Shown: piece by piece, positions 1-10,687 of the stretch
Layout of the letters: every line of letters begins with the position of its first letter
Numbering within the stretch: position 1 is the stretch's first letter
From: Ceratothoa steindachneri
Taxonomy: Eukaryota > Arthropoda > Malacostraca > Isopoda > Cymothoidae
Assembly: GCA_963969495.1 (NCBI GenBank)
Contig: OZ018326.1
Location: 177,981,497 to 178,045,496, forward strand
Direction of reading: 5' to 3'
Length of the DNA: 64,000 nucleotides
The notes under the pieces: generated by a model
What the model saw: only the letters and a program-made list of their open reading frames with translations
Told to the model about the DNA's origin: nothing
Database searches by the model: none
Made by a program: the position numbers and the translations under genes

Positions 1-1315
1 TATTGACATTGCTCAACGGTGTCCATTAGTGGAGAATGATGTGGTACTGATGGATGGTGCTCGACCCATTAAGCAGTATTCTTATTGAGTCAGCCCATGG
101 AAGAGGGATGCCATAAAGAAGGAGGTGCTATTCCTGTTAGAGAATGGTCTGGCCGAGAAGAGTGCTAGCGATTGGGCTTCTCCTTGCCTGTTGGTAAAGG
201 AGCCTGACGGATCCAATCGCTTATGTACGGACTATCGCCAGGTCAACCAACTCACCTGCCAAAATTGTTAACCACTCCCTCGCATAGATGACCTAATAGA
301 CCAGTTGGGAGACGCAAAGTTCATCACCAAGATTAATCTCTTACGTATCTATTACCAAGTCCAATTGACAGAGCAAGCCAAGAGGATTTCTGCCTTTGTC
401 ACCCCTGACGTTTTATACCAGTATACTGTCATGCCATTCGGGATGGTTAATGTTCCAGCCACATTCCAGCGACTGATTCATCGAGTGACCGAAGGGCTAG
501 TTGGGGTGCAGTCATACCTGGATGATCTGATTGTCCACAGCCCCTCCTGGGAAGATTACCTACGTCAACTGCTTGCCCTGTTTCGCAACCTCTCAGAAGC
601 TCGTCTCTCAGTGAAACTAGCTAAAATTGAGTTCGGTTATGCCAAAGTTGTCTTCCTGGGACATGTGATTGGTCAGGAGGAGGTTAACCCTGTCTCAGGC
701 AAGGTAAAAACATAACGTCACTGCCGATTCCACAAGACCGTAAGGCACTTATACGCTTTCTAGGCATGGCAAGATACTACAAGAGGTTCGTCTCCAACTT
801 TGCTGACCTTGCTGCACCTCTGACCGACTTTGTGAGTCCCAAGAAAAAGTTTTTATGGACTCAAGAGTGTCAAGAGGCATTTACGAAGATCCGTGCCCTT
901 CTTACCAACGCCCCCATTCTGAAGTCTCCCTGGTATGGTCGGCCATTCATCATTCAGGTCGACGCTAGCGATACTGGGGTGGGTGCAGTGTTATTGCAAC
1001 ATAGCGATCATGCATTGCAACCAGTATGTTATTCTTCTTGTAAGTTTAAGCCTGATCAAAAGGATTACTTTACTATTGAAAAATAATGTTATGCTTTATT
1101 ATTTGCCATATACAAATTCAATGTATCTATAAATGGTTCAGGGCTTTCTATTGATATCTATACTCACCATAATCCCCTCAAATTCCTACAAAACATAAAA
1201 AATTCTAACCAACGTCTAATGAGATGGTCTTTATCATTGCCACCATATAAGATAAATATTCATCACATAAAGGGGAAATAATATTATTGCAGATATGCTA
1301 TCCAGAAATTGAGTT
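1..1315 (+). pseudogene. Ty3/Gypsy retrotransposon pol remnant (RT plus RNase H)
   Basis: The stretch encodes the reverse transcriptase and RNase H part of a Ty3/Gypsy polyprotein, which copies element RNA into cDNA in the particle. The window opens inside pol. Visible RT blocks are the LVKEPDGSNRLCTDYRQVN segment (about 190-250), the VTPDVLYQYTVMPFG segment (about 400-445) and the catalytic YLDD box at 515-526. RNase H follows with VDASDTGVGAVLLQ (about 958-1000), HHNPLKFL (about 1168-1190) and the RLMRWSLSLPPY end (about 1213-1250). It is dead: an in-frame TAA lies at 269-271, the first catalytic Asp of RT reads Asn at 335-337, a frameshift lies near 710 and a stop follows codon EK at 1084. 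No integrase is seen downstream. Family assignment is secure; the clade inside Gypsy is not decided. Confidence 0.9.
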
Positions 1316-1467
1316 TGAGTTTGATAATTGTTATTTGATTTATTGCATTTTAATTATGAATCTCCCAATGGGGAAGGTGTTATGTATACTAATAGTTATG
1401 TAAATTTATGTAATTGTGTATATATTTGTAATGTATATTTGTAATGTATATTTGTGTAATATTGGAG
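1316..1467. other. Possible polypurine tract and LTR start, no gene
   Basis: A purine run (aatggggaagg, ending at 1377) is directly followed by TGTTATG at 1378. That is the arrangement expected at the 3' polypurine tract/LTR border of a Gypsy element, and the position after RNase H on the same strand fits a pol that has lost integrase by deletion. The second LTR is not in the window, so the call cannot be confirmed. An AT-rich stretch with two TTTGTAATGTATA repeats follows (about 1427-1455). Confidence 0.25.
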
Positions 1468-1610
1468 CAACAATCTCCAACTCCTTTATTAAATGCCCAT
1501 AGTACAACCAACTAACCTCCTTCCACACAACCAACTAACTTGCTAGCGATACTTATTTAAGTTTAAAGTTCAACATTTTAGGCAGTTTTCCTCTAACCAC
1601 TTAACGCGCT
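1468..1610 (+). repeat. Penelope-like 3' tail fragment
   Basis: This stretch runs closely parallel to 35,913-36,050. Both start with CAACAATCTCCAACTCC or a near copy, then share TACAACCAACTA, CCAACTAACTTG and TTATTTAAG in the same order. At 35.9 kb that sequence directly follows a recognisable Penelope-like GIY-YIG C-terminus, so this copy is read as the 5'-truncated tail of the same kind of element. An LTR shared by both places is the alternative reading. Confidence 0.4.
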
Positions 1611-1990
1611 TCTACTGGAATTTATTTGCTCTAGATTTTGCGTAACTATTCAATTAATGTGCTCTATTGCTTTATGTGATTATTCAATGCACTACTACTG
1701 CAACCTAAGTCTCTTATAATTGTCAAGTTTGGCGCCTATGTACCTTAGACCTCTCTCTCACGTGTAATAGGTACTACTAAGATTTTTTTAGTTGTACGTA
1801 TTGTGTAAACTGTAAATATATTATTCATGATTTCCTATATTCATTTATAACCTTAATATATTATTTTCTAGATTTTCTTTGTATAACCTTACCAATACTA
1901 GGCTGTGCTATATATAATTTGAACTCTGATTTAAGCAATTAATGTAACTTATCATTGTTACTTAACTGTCAGTACACATTCGGAGTTTCT

Positions 1991-2040
1991 AGATATAAAT
2001 AGAGAGATAGATATATAGATATAGATCAAAATATAGATAT

Positions 2041-2077
<37 letters not shown>

Positions 2078-2088
2078 GAGAAAGAGAG
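1991..2088. repeat. GATA/TA microsatellite
   Basis: Imperfect TAGATA repeats (1991-2042) run into an uninterrupted (TA)n array at about 2043-2074 and then into a GA tract. The array abuts the 3' end of the first CR1-like element. A similar array lies beyond the 5' end of the second one, at 10,933-11,022. Confidence 0.9.
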
Positions 2089-2188
2089 AGTTACAAGGAG
2101 TTACAAGGAAAGAAAGTAGCCTAGGAGACCTTACGGTCCATTCAAAGAGGGCACCTTTGGACTAGCAATCAAGCAGGCACATGGCTGC

Positions 2189-4770
2189 TCAATCGTTTTG
2201 CGTCCCTAAACGGCCACTTTTCAAGACCTTGTCTAGTCTCGACTTGAACTGGTCAACAGATTCACTGTTGACAACTTCCACTGGAAGTGCGTTCCACTTA
2301 CCGCAGATACTGTAAGTGAAAAAATTTCCACACAGATTGTGGTTGTAACGCTTCAGTTCAAGTTTGAAGCCGTGATTGAGCGTTCTGTTCTCACTCAATG
2401 TGAAAATATCCCGGTAGTCAACATTGTCGAACCCTCGAAGTATTTTGAAAACTTCGATGAGCTGACCACGCAGTCTACGGGTTTCCAACGAGAACAGATC
2501 TAATTCCCTTAGTCTATCCTCATAAATCTTATGTCGGATAGAGGGAATCAGTTTCGTTGCCCTTGCTTGTACGCGTTCCACCCTTGCGATGTCCTTTCGA
2601 AACGAAGGACTCCAAAATTGTATGGCATACTCTAGGTGTGGCCGAACGAGGGAGTTATACAGACAAAGTACTATCTTCTGGTTCCGATTACAAAACTGGC
2701 GCTTAATAGTGATATAGCCTAGCATCCTTTGGGCCTTTTTCTTCGCCTCAATGCACTGTTTCGAGAACTTGAGGTCACTACTGATTGTTACACCCAAGTC
2801 CTTCTCAGTGTCAGTGGATTCAATAGCAGTGCCCTTAAGGATATACTGAGATTGTTTTTTGTGGCCGATATGCATCACTTTGCATTTGTTCACGTTAAAA
2901 GGCATTTTCCACGTGTCCGACCACCCCCCCCAATCTTCCCAAGATTTTCCTGCAGGCGGGCAGTATTTCCATCCTTTGCAACGTTCATACCAAGCTTGGT
3001 ATCGTTGTCAAATTTAGAAATCTTGGCAACCATGTCACCGTCCATGTCGTTGATGTAGATGATGAATAGTAGTGGTCCCAGGACAGAACCTGGAGGCACC
3101 CCGCTAGTAACGGGCACCCACTCAGAAGACTGTCCATTCACCACCACCCGTTGCCGTCTGCCACTTAGCCAGTTCCCGATCCAGCCGGCTACCTTTCCGT
3201 CTATGCCAAGCAACCGCACTTTCCGGAGAAGGCGGTGGTGTGGTACGTTATCAAAGGCTTTCTGAAAGTCTAGGCAGACCACATCCACTGCCTTGTCCCG
3301 ATCGTGCTCACTAGAAACGAAGTGGAAGAATTCCACAAGGTTTGTCATGCATTTTCCGTTGCCTTCGGAAGCCGTGCTGGGAACTCCTCAGTAGCCGGTT
3401 TGACTCTAAATACGACGTCACTTTGTCCACTATCATGCTTTCCATGAGTTTACCGACTATCGCAGTCAGACTGATAGGTCGGTAGTTTGACCATTGGTTA
3501 CGGTCTCCTTTCTTGAAGATAGGAGTCACCTCCGCCTCACGCCAGTCTCTAGGAACGCATCTGGTCCGGATTGACATGTCAAAGATAGCGCACAGATGTC
3601 GCGATACTTCATCCCACACTTCATTCAACACCTTGGATAGAAACCCGTCCGGTCCGAGAGACTTATTCGTTTTTAAAAACGCGATTTTTTTCTTTATTTC
3701 TCCTTCGGTGAGGTCCATTAGCACCAGTTTTTCCCCCGAGTAGGAATCCGTGGTCTTGGGGATGGGACCACACTCTTTAGTAAACACTGAAGAGAGAAGT
3801 AGTCTTTAAGAAGGTTAGCATTTTCTGCATCTGAGTGAGTTAATGCACCCTCCTCGTCCACTAAGGGCCGAATCCTACGATGGTATGTTTACGGCTATTT
3901 ACATAGCCGAAGAACTCCTTGTGATTCTCCTTGCAGAGTCTCGCCACTCGGAGTTCCTCAGACCGCTTAGCCGCCTTTATGCTAGAATTCACTTTTCTTG
4001 CTAGCCTCCGGTACTCGTCAAAAGCACCCGAGATCTTCGATCGCTGGTACGCATTTCTCTTCTCCCTAATTAGTTAGCCGATTTCTTGATTAAACCACTT
4101 TGGTTGAACAAAAGACCGATGGAGGCATTTCAGAGGGATGCAACTTAATTGAAGGCTTATGAACTTATTTTGGAAATTGTTCCACGAATCCTCAATATCT
4201 TCGCATACCGCTAGCCTTACATCAGTCAGCCCAGCACGAAGGCTTGCAAAGTCTGCTCTTCTCAAGTCAAGTTTCCTTGATTGACTGGCAACAGACCTTA
4301 CCTTCGGGATCTTAACGATAAATCTAATTAGCTGGTGATCACTGCCACTGAGCTCTTCGCCAACAGAGAGATCCTCAACGATATCATCATCAGAGCTAAA
4401 GACCAAGTCGAGTATATTGTCTCCTCTCGTCGGTTCTCTGACCCATTGAGTGAGGAACTCGTTGTTGGCGAACTCCAGGATAGCGCGCTCTCGCCAAAGG
4501 TTGCTTTGGTTTGCCAATCAACTTATCTGTTGATGTCGCCCATAACGATGGAGACTCTGCCTTGAACAAGCTCACCCAGCAGCTTGTACAAGAGCCAGGA
4601 ACCGTGAATTCGCCTTCAAAGTTTCGGTTTGAGGTTTTTATCCACGATTCTTTTATGGCTCTAATTTCGGGTTCTTCCGTCGCTACGAGGCCACAGAGCT
4701 CAGGAAACTTGTTCCTAATTGACCTCGCATTGAACAGAAGAACTTTCAGGGAGTCCCCTAATGTAGGACC
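2189..4770 (-). pseudogene. CR1 ORF2 remnant: AP-endonuclease plus reverse transcriptase
   Basis: ORF2 nicks target DNA and copies element RNA at the nick. The endonuclease start (LLFNARSIRNKF, KESWI) lies at about 4750-4640 and the second half (MGDINR, EPTRGDNILDLVF, LSGSDHQLIRF) at about 4560-4300. The middle is missing: FEGEF runs into a segment normally some tens of residues further on, near 4615, with a frame change. The linker and RT follow (GPDGF, NYRPISLTAIVGK, FQKAFDNVPHHRLL, SGVPPGSVLGPLLFIIYIND). The FADD catalytic box reads FDND near 3020. The C-terminal part after RT (KDLGVTISSDLKFSKQC through FKSRLDKVLKSG) is open from 2905 to 2189. At least four frame breaks are present. Confidence 0.85.
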
Positions 4771-4849
4771 CCCTATACTCTTCCGTTTCCCGGCTTCTTA
4801 GGTGTCGCAGTGGTACCATTTTTGACAACCTCCTAGAAGGTTGTTTGGG

Positions 4850-5969
4850 GAGTGACTCGGGCGTACTGGCGTACGTCCGCCTTCCCAATGGGCCGGATAC
4901 CTCTTTGGGTGCACTCCACAACATCCTGGATGAGGTTGGCTAAGAAAGCCTTTCCCTTAAAGAAGAGGTGCACTTCATTACTTTGGAAGAGGTCTTTTCT
5001 ACCATAGAATACGGCGTAGGGTCGACAAAAAAGACACCCTCCGCCATACAGAGGTCTGCAAGGCGCCGGTTTAGCGACATGTTCTTCACGTGGGCAGTCC
5101 GACTTGGACCCCACCTCGGGAGCATCCCCACCACGACGCGTCTGCGGGTTTTCAATCCACAGTCGTTAACAGTGCCCATAACCGTCTTTATAATCTCGCC
5201 TGTAGGGCCTACCCTACCTCCTCTGAGGTAGAGGTCGTTGCCACTTACCATAAGGGCAACGACTGAAGTCTTAGAAATCTGAGACTTCTCGGCCTCAGCT
5301 CTTACCTTCTTATTCACACAGCCTCGGAGGCAGCTCACCTTAACGCTTGTGCAAAGGCGGGCCGCTAGCAGGGGCTGCAGGCCCCGTGCCTATGAATCAC
5401 CCACAAGGCTGATCCTGGAAGATTTGCCTGCTGAGCTCGGAGTCTTTATTTTCTGAGGCAAGCTCTCCGATTCCACTCTCTTGCCAGTCATGGTCTTTTC
5501 AGGCTTCTTTTTTTTTTCTTCTTCTTCTCTATCATTTTTCCCCTTTGTCATCCTTTTCATAAACTTCTTCTACCTTTTCTTCTTCCATTTTTCTCTTCCT
5601 CTTTCTTCTTTCTCTTTTTCATCTTTTTGTTCTTTTTTCCTTTTGGCGTTTCTGCCACATTCGGCCTCGGCCTCTCTGCAGAGGTGGTGTTTGCCACAGG
5701 ACTCGAGAGCTAGTTTAACTTCTCTTCGAGCCTGCGGATCTGGTGGGAGTGCTCCTCCTTGAGCCTCTCGATTTTCTTTTCGAGGTATGTAGTTCTTTCC
5801 TATAGTAGGTCACTACTTCCTCCACTTCCTTCTTTAAGATGCAAATGGTGCATACACTGCCTGGGTGGCATTTCGCATAGCAGCCCTCCGGGAATTCAAC
5901 GCACTACTTGTCCTTCTTACATGTGGCACACGTGAATTTTAGCGCTGCTGGACCTATCTTGCCTGCCAT
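4850..5969 (-). pseudogene. CR1 ORF1 remnant: PHD-like finger plus SGNH-esterase-like domain
   Basis: ORF1 of CR1-type elements encodes an RNA-binding accessory protein, often with a PHD-like finger and an esterase domain. The minus-strand ATG at 5969 opens MAGKIGPAAL, followed by a Cys/His cluster (CATC, then CYAKCH and CTIC) over about 5930-5830, interrupted by an in-frame TAG after the KKDK residues. A Lys/Glu-rich stretch follows; it appears as a T-rich plus strand around 5505-5645. SGNH block I is seen as VGDS followed by a stop (about 5393-5402), block III as SGNDLYLRGG (about 5218-5245), and the end has a VHL block near 4970 with Asn where the catalytic Asp is expected. Several frameshifts are needed to read it through. 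Confidence 0.7.
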
Positions 5970-6876
5970 TTTGAACCCTCTATATTTCTTAAGTTTGCGA
6001 CCAATCAATATATAAAAAGAGGGTTTGGTGAGTTCTACCCGCGTGAGTCGCTCCCGCCTATTGATCGGAGTCGTTTCAGAGTCTTCCAGAAGGCACGCTC
6101 CATGTGTTGCTGTTCGTCCGACCGAGTCGTCAAGCCTCGGCGTGCCGTGGCTCCCAACAAAGCAGCACAGACTGTCCCCGAAGGGGCCATCGATTTCTCA
6201 CCAGGTGAACAACAACGAAGCACGCCCCTAACTAAACTCCTACTAGTTCCCTTTATAACGGCCAGGATCTCGGAGCAGCGTTCAATAGGTATCCCGCCCC
6301 ACCAAGAGACTCGACCCAAGGCCTTTTATTGGCCTGGCAACCAACCTGGGAACAAAGGGCCGTCACCTCGGACCATTGCTACCAGAGGCACCTGTACGGG
6401 CACTGGGAACGGTCAATAATTACGCGCCAAGGAAGGGGTTAACGGGGCACTAACCTCATCCAATTCACCGTGCCCCAACGCCTAGGACCCCTCCAGTCCT
6501 AGTCTCTCTCAACCAGTGAGCGTCGATTGGCGTTGTTTATAGAGGTTCCAAAGCCTCTCTTCTGACGCGTCAGGTAGCTGCCAGGTCCTTATATGTAGAT
6601 AGAGGGAAAAAAGGGAAAGAGTGGCATGATAGGAGTAGGCTTTTTTTGTATAAGTGGAAGAGATAGGATAAAAGTTAAAAAGGAGAAGGATAGAGTAGGA
6701 AAAGGAAAGAATGACACACTTAGTCTGGAACCTCGTTTCCGACCAAATCGACAAGGGAAGCCCTACCAGGGATACCCAGAAGAGGTACCACCGCCGACAT
6801 AGCTCGAAAAGTCAAAGGTACACACAAGCTCTCTTCCCGCGACAAGGTGGCGTCACCTTTCCCTCTACTTTCTTTA
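5970..6876 (-). other. 5' leader of CR1-like copy 1
   Basis: This stretch separates ORF1 of copy 1 from the 3' end of copy 2. It is GC-richer than the flanking unique DNA at its ORF1 side (about 6025-6500) and pyrimidine-rich on the minus strand at about 6600-6710. The leader of copy 2 has a similar C/T-rich section at about 10,730-10,810. I see no supported reading frame in it. The exact 5' end is inferred from the abutting element, not from a target-site duplication. Confidence 0.5.
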
Positions 6877-7009
6877 AGAGAGAGAGAGAGTTATAAGGAA
6901 AAGAAGTAACTCAAAGGCCTTGCGGCCCATATCGAGGAGGCACTTTTTGCGGTTTCGATTCTTAGCATGTACTGATTACTTGCTATGAGATCATCAACTT
7001 TTCAAATAT

Positions 7010-9144
7010 AATTTGTCAAGTCTACTCTTAAACTGTTCAACACTGCTACTCTCAACAACCCCCGCTGGTAGTTTATTCCATCTGTCGCAAATCTAATATG
7101 TGAATGACTCACCCACCGGAATGGTATTGAATCTGGGCAGCTCCACCTTCCATATGTGATTGTGAGTCATATTCCGCTTGAGGGTAAAGAATTTGGTAGA
7201 GTCGACATTTTCAAATCCTTTCAAGATTTTAAAAGTCTCTATTAGACGACCGCGCATTCTTCGAGTCTCTAACAAATAGAGATCGAGCTCTTGTAGTCTT
7301 TCTTGGTATGACTTGTTCCTTAGCGATGGGATCAGTTTTGTGGCCCTGTCTTGCACCTTTTTCAGACGATCGATATCTTTTCGATAATGAGGAGACCAGA
7401 ACTGAGCAGCGAACTCTAGGTGAGGCTTCACCAGCGAGTTGTAAAAAGGCAAAACAGCCTCTTTTGTTCGAAAGCTGGATTGCCTCTTGATGTAACCCAA
7501 CAAGCGATGAGCCTTTTTCTCCACCTGTAAGCACTGCTTCGAGAATTTGAGATCGCTGCTAATCAGCACACCTAAGTCCTTCTCGACATCAGTAGACTCA
7601 AGACGCATACCTTGTAGCTCGTAGCCTGACCGGGGGTTCGCATACCCGATGTGCATCACCTTACACTTGTCTAAGTTGAAAGGCATCTGCCACTTGTCAG
7701 CCCACTCGTCGATCATCCGTAGGTCATCCCTCAACATCTCGATGTTTTCGGGATTCGCTACATCAGCTCCAAGTTTTGTGTCGTCGGCAAATTTTTCTAG
7801 ACGACTCACCAGTCCTTTATCTATATCGTTGATGTAGATGATGAATAATATAGGGCCTAGCACGGAGCCCTGAGGGACTCCGCTTGTTACTGACGACCAC
7901 TGAGAGGTGGGGCCTCCGATGGTAACCCTCTGTCGCCTGTCTGACAACCAACTTTCTAACCATTTTGCAACCTTTCCTCTTATTCCCAGGGCATGTACTT
8001 TCGCCATCAGTCGGCGGTGGGGGACTTTATCGAAAGCCTTTTTGAAATCCAAATAAAGTATGTCCACCGCTTGACTTCTGTCAAACTCAATCATTATACC
8101 GTGGAAGAATTTAAGCAAGTTCGTGAGGCACGAACGCTTTCTCCGGAAGCCATGCTGTGTGTCTCTCAACAGGTCGTGAGACTCTAAATGATTCATTATC
8201 CTATCCCCCATGATGCTTTCCAGTACTTTGCCCACGATTGAAGTTAGACTTATTGGTCGGTAGTTTCCTGCGGTGCCACGGTCCCTCTTTTTGTTGTTCG
8301 GGGCGACATTGGCCATAACAAGTCTGCAGGTACTTCGCCACTGTTAAGCGATGAGTTAAAGATCTCAGAAAGATGAGGGCTCACCTGATGTTTCACTTAG
8401 TAGGAAGCCATCAGGACCTGGGGATTTATACGCATTTAACTGACCTAGCCTCCTAGCAACATCTTCGGAAGTTGTAGTTATTGCTTCTAGTGATTCTAAC
8501 TCGCGATCTATCACTATCGGCGGTCTGGGTATCTCTCCGCCCCTTTCCCTCGTGAGAACCGAGGAGAAGTAGTCGTTAAGTATGTCAGCTATTTCCTCAT
8601 CTGAATCCTGGAGAACGCCGTCGCCGTCTTTCAGGGGTCCGATGCGTTGGCGTACTGGTTTTCGGCTGTTCACGTAGGCGAAGATCTCCTTGGGGCTCTC
8701 TTTGGAAAGAGAGGCTACACGAATTTCTTCGTTACGCTTAGCCGTGCGCACTAGTGCCTTAACCGTTCTACTATGGGTCACATAGGCTTCATGGTGCATC
8801 ACACTACTATTCCTCTTCCATGCTCTGTGAGCTAACTTTCTAGCTTTAATAGCACTAGCGAATTCTTGAGAAAACCCCTTAGGCTGAATGCTCGCTAGTC
8901 TGACAGCCTTCGTGGAAAGGCACTTGCCCTGACGATCCATAAAACGATTTTTGAAGTCGTTCCATTTGGAATTCATCCCGCCTTGGTTAGTTGGATGCAT
9001 CTGGCCAAGTGCCTCCCGAAGCCCATTAAAGTCTGCGCGTCTGAGATACAATTTACGTGATCGTTCATTAGTACCTTGCGTGCAGGGAGCACGTAATCTA
9101 AACCTTACCATGTTATGGTCACTGCCACTTAGGCACTCATCCAC
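7010..9144 (-). pseudogene. CR1 reverse transcriptase with linker (copy 2)
   Basis: The endonuclease-RT linker is open from 9144 to 8365 and ends in LNAYKSPGPDGFLL. After a break near 8340 the RT is open for about 400 residues, 8316-7093. RT blocks are GNYRPISLTSIVGKVLE, QHGFRRKRSC, YLDFKKAFDKVPHRRL, TSGVPQGSVLGPILFIIYIN and the intact catalytic KFADDTKLG. After RT comes the CR1 C-terminal domain (KDLGVLISSDLKFSKQC, PHLEFAAQFWSP, ATKLIPSLRNKSYQERL). A TAG after VGESFTY truncates it; about 24 recognisable residues (ICDRWNKLPAGVV to LDKLYLKS) follow in frame, down to about 7010. This is the best-preserved RT in the window. Confidence 0.9.
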
Positions 9145-9828
9145 TGACAGGTCAGAGACGAGGTCATCTTAAGTCGTAAATACTAGATTTAGAACGTTGC
9201 CCCCTCGGGTAGGCTCGCCGACCCACTGAGTCAGAAAGTTTCTGTCAGCAAAGTCTACAAGCCGAGATGCCACTTCGTCGCCCGTTCAGTTACTCCAGTC
9301 GACTCTGCAATTGAAGTACCCTACCAGCATCGAGGGAGGGTTGTCTAAGAGACTGGACAGTTTTTGGTACAGGTCTATATCAATCTCTACCGTCCGATGA
9401 AGAGGTCCATATGCCACTATGAACCTGTACATTGTATTGTCGACCTTGATGTCGACTCCTACTACTTCATGCTCTGGGACAGTTCGGCATTCGATGGGAG
9501 ATAGATAAACCCGTACATACACCAGAACTCCACTACCTTCTCGGTCAGCGCGATCTTTATGGAAAGTCGCGTAACCGGTTACTCCAAACTCACCTATGAA
9601 GTCCCTGGTGTCTGCACGAATCCAAGACTCCGTGACGGTCACTATGTCAAGCATCTCTAATGACATCAGTGCTCTAAGCTCGCAGAACTTGTTCCTTAGT
9701 GAGCGGGCATTTAATAGAAGAACTCTTAGGGGGCGTCCGCTAGCCCTACTGCACCCTTCACTTCTCCGTTCCCGACGGTTCGTCGTGCGTCCTCCCCTCT
9801 GAAGCTGGATTCGGAGGCTGACCATCAC
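9145..9828 (-). pseudogene. CR1 AP-like endonuclease (copy 2)
   Basis: The domain opens with LRVLLLNARSLRNKF and TVTESWI, giving the Asn and Glu of the active site, then GYATFHKDR, GSGVLVYVR and VAYGPLHR. The conserved GDFN motif reads GYFN near 9320, so one catalytic Asp is replaced by Tyr. After a stop at 9286, the same frame resumes with NFLTQWVGEPTRGGNVL, a second stop near 9170, and LSGSDHNMVRFRL, where the terminal SDH is intact. The order matches copy 1 and CR1 family endonucleases. Two in-frame stops and the GYFN change make it inactive. Confidence 0.8.
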
Positions 9829-9916
9829 CCACTTCCACTCCCTCCTCTGTATCGACGAAAGGATTGGGTGCTGCGTGCTCGACCTCGGCTGCCGAGGGCG
9901 CTACTTCGTGGGATTC

Positions 9917-10687
9917 TCACACTGGGGTCTTAGTCATCATTTCCCCTACATCGGATTTCTTTACCCAATACAAACCGCGGCGGATGAGCTCACGCAGCAC
10001 AACTCTTCCACGGAAAGACAGGTGAGTGTTAACCACACTAAACAGCCCTGACCGACCATAGAATTCGTTGAAGGGGTTGACGAAACATACGCCAATTCCT
10101 GATAGGATTTCACCTAGCCTCCAATTTACGCTCAGAGCCTTTTGTTTGGCCAAGGCACCCCCGGAGCGTCTTGGTATGATCCCAAAGACGATTGTTTTTG
10201 ATGTTATTTCTTTCAACGTGGCTGCTAAACTCTTTACATCTTCGATGATGCGCTAAGTAAAGCCTGCAGAGCCTCCCCGTAGAAACAGGTCGTTTCCACT
10301 GGCTTGGGCCACTACCGGCGTATCTTGCTCTCCTAGTCTAATCTTTTTAACTTCTTTTATGATCTCTTGCGTCTTCTTACCTGGTAGGCTACGTAAGCGC
10401 CACATTTCCTTGCGCATCCCGTTTGGCTGATTTGTTAGGCCCCTCACTTGAGAGTCTCCGATAACGATTGGAGACTCCCAGCCCGAGTCCAGGGGAGAAA
10501 ATCTATTTGATGTTGGGACTGGTGTCGGTATCGAAACCTCTCTTGGTCTATGGGCTCCCCTTCTGACAGGAGTGAAGCCATCATGACTTACTCTTTCGGT
10601 AACGGCTATCTCGGAACCATCATTATTCAGGGGAAGTGAACGATGCCCAACCTCTTTCACCTTCATGAAAGAACAATTCTGAATCAA
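9917..10687 (-). pseudogene. CR1 ORF1 remnant with SGNH-esterase-like domain (copy 2)
   Basis: Two minus-strand frames form the domain. The first (10,687-10,253) contains SPIVIGDSQVRGL, SGNH block I with an intact Ser (about 10,440-10,465), and ASGNDLFLRGG, block III (about 10,275-10,305). The second (10,216-9917) contains KTIVFGIIPRR, VCFVNPFNEFYG and NTHLSFRG, the last being the block V His with Val in place of the usual Asp three residues before it. The Ser, Gly-Asn and His positions survive, so the fold is recognisable. No PHD-like finger is visible upstream, unlike copy 1. The two frames are joined by a frameshift near 10,240. Confidence 0.75.

Larger units (their letters stand above)
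2089..6876 (-). mobile_element. CR1-like non-LTR retrotransposon, copy 1, near full length
   Basis: Read on the minus strand the order is a long 5' leader (6876-5970), ORF1 (5969 to about 4850), ORF2 with endonuclease then RT (about 4770-2189), and a short 3' end. The 3' end carries two copies of a 10-mer (read on the plus strand as AGTTACAAGG at 2089-2098 and 2099-2108) and abuts GA and TA repeats. CR1-clade elements are known to lack poly(A) and to end in short tandem repeats, which fits. All parts carry stops or frameshifts, so the copy is inactive. It lies head-to-tail with a diverged relative at 6889-10,932. Confidence 0.85.

Noticed and set aside
5481..5762. 93-codon plus-strand frame rich in Phe and Ser
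   Set aside because: It is the opposite strand of the Lys/Glu-rich part of CR1 ORF1.
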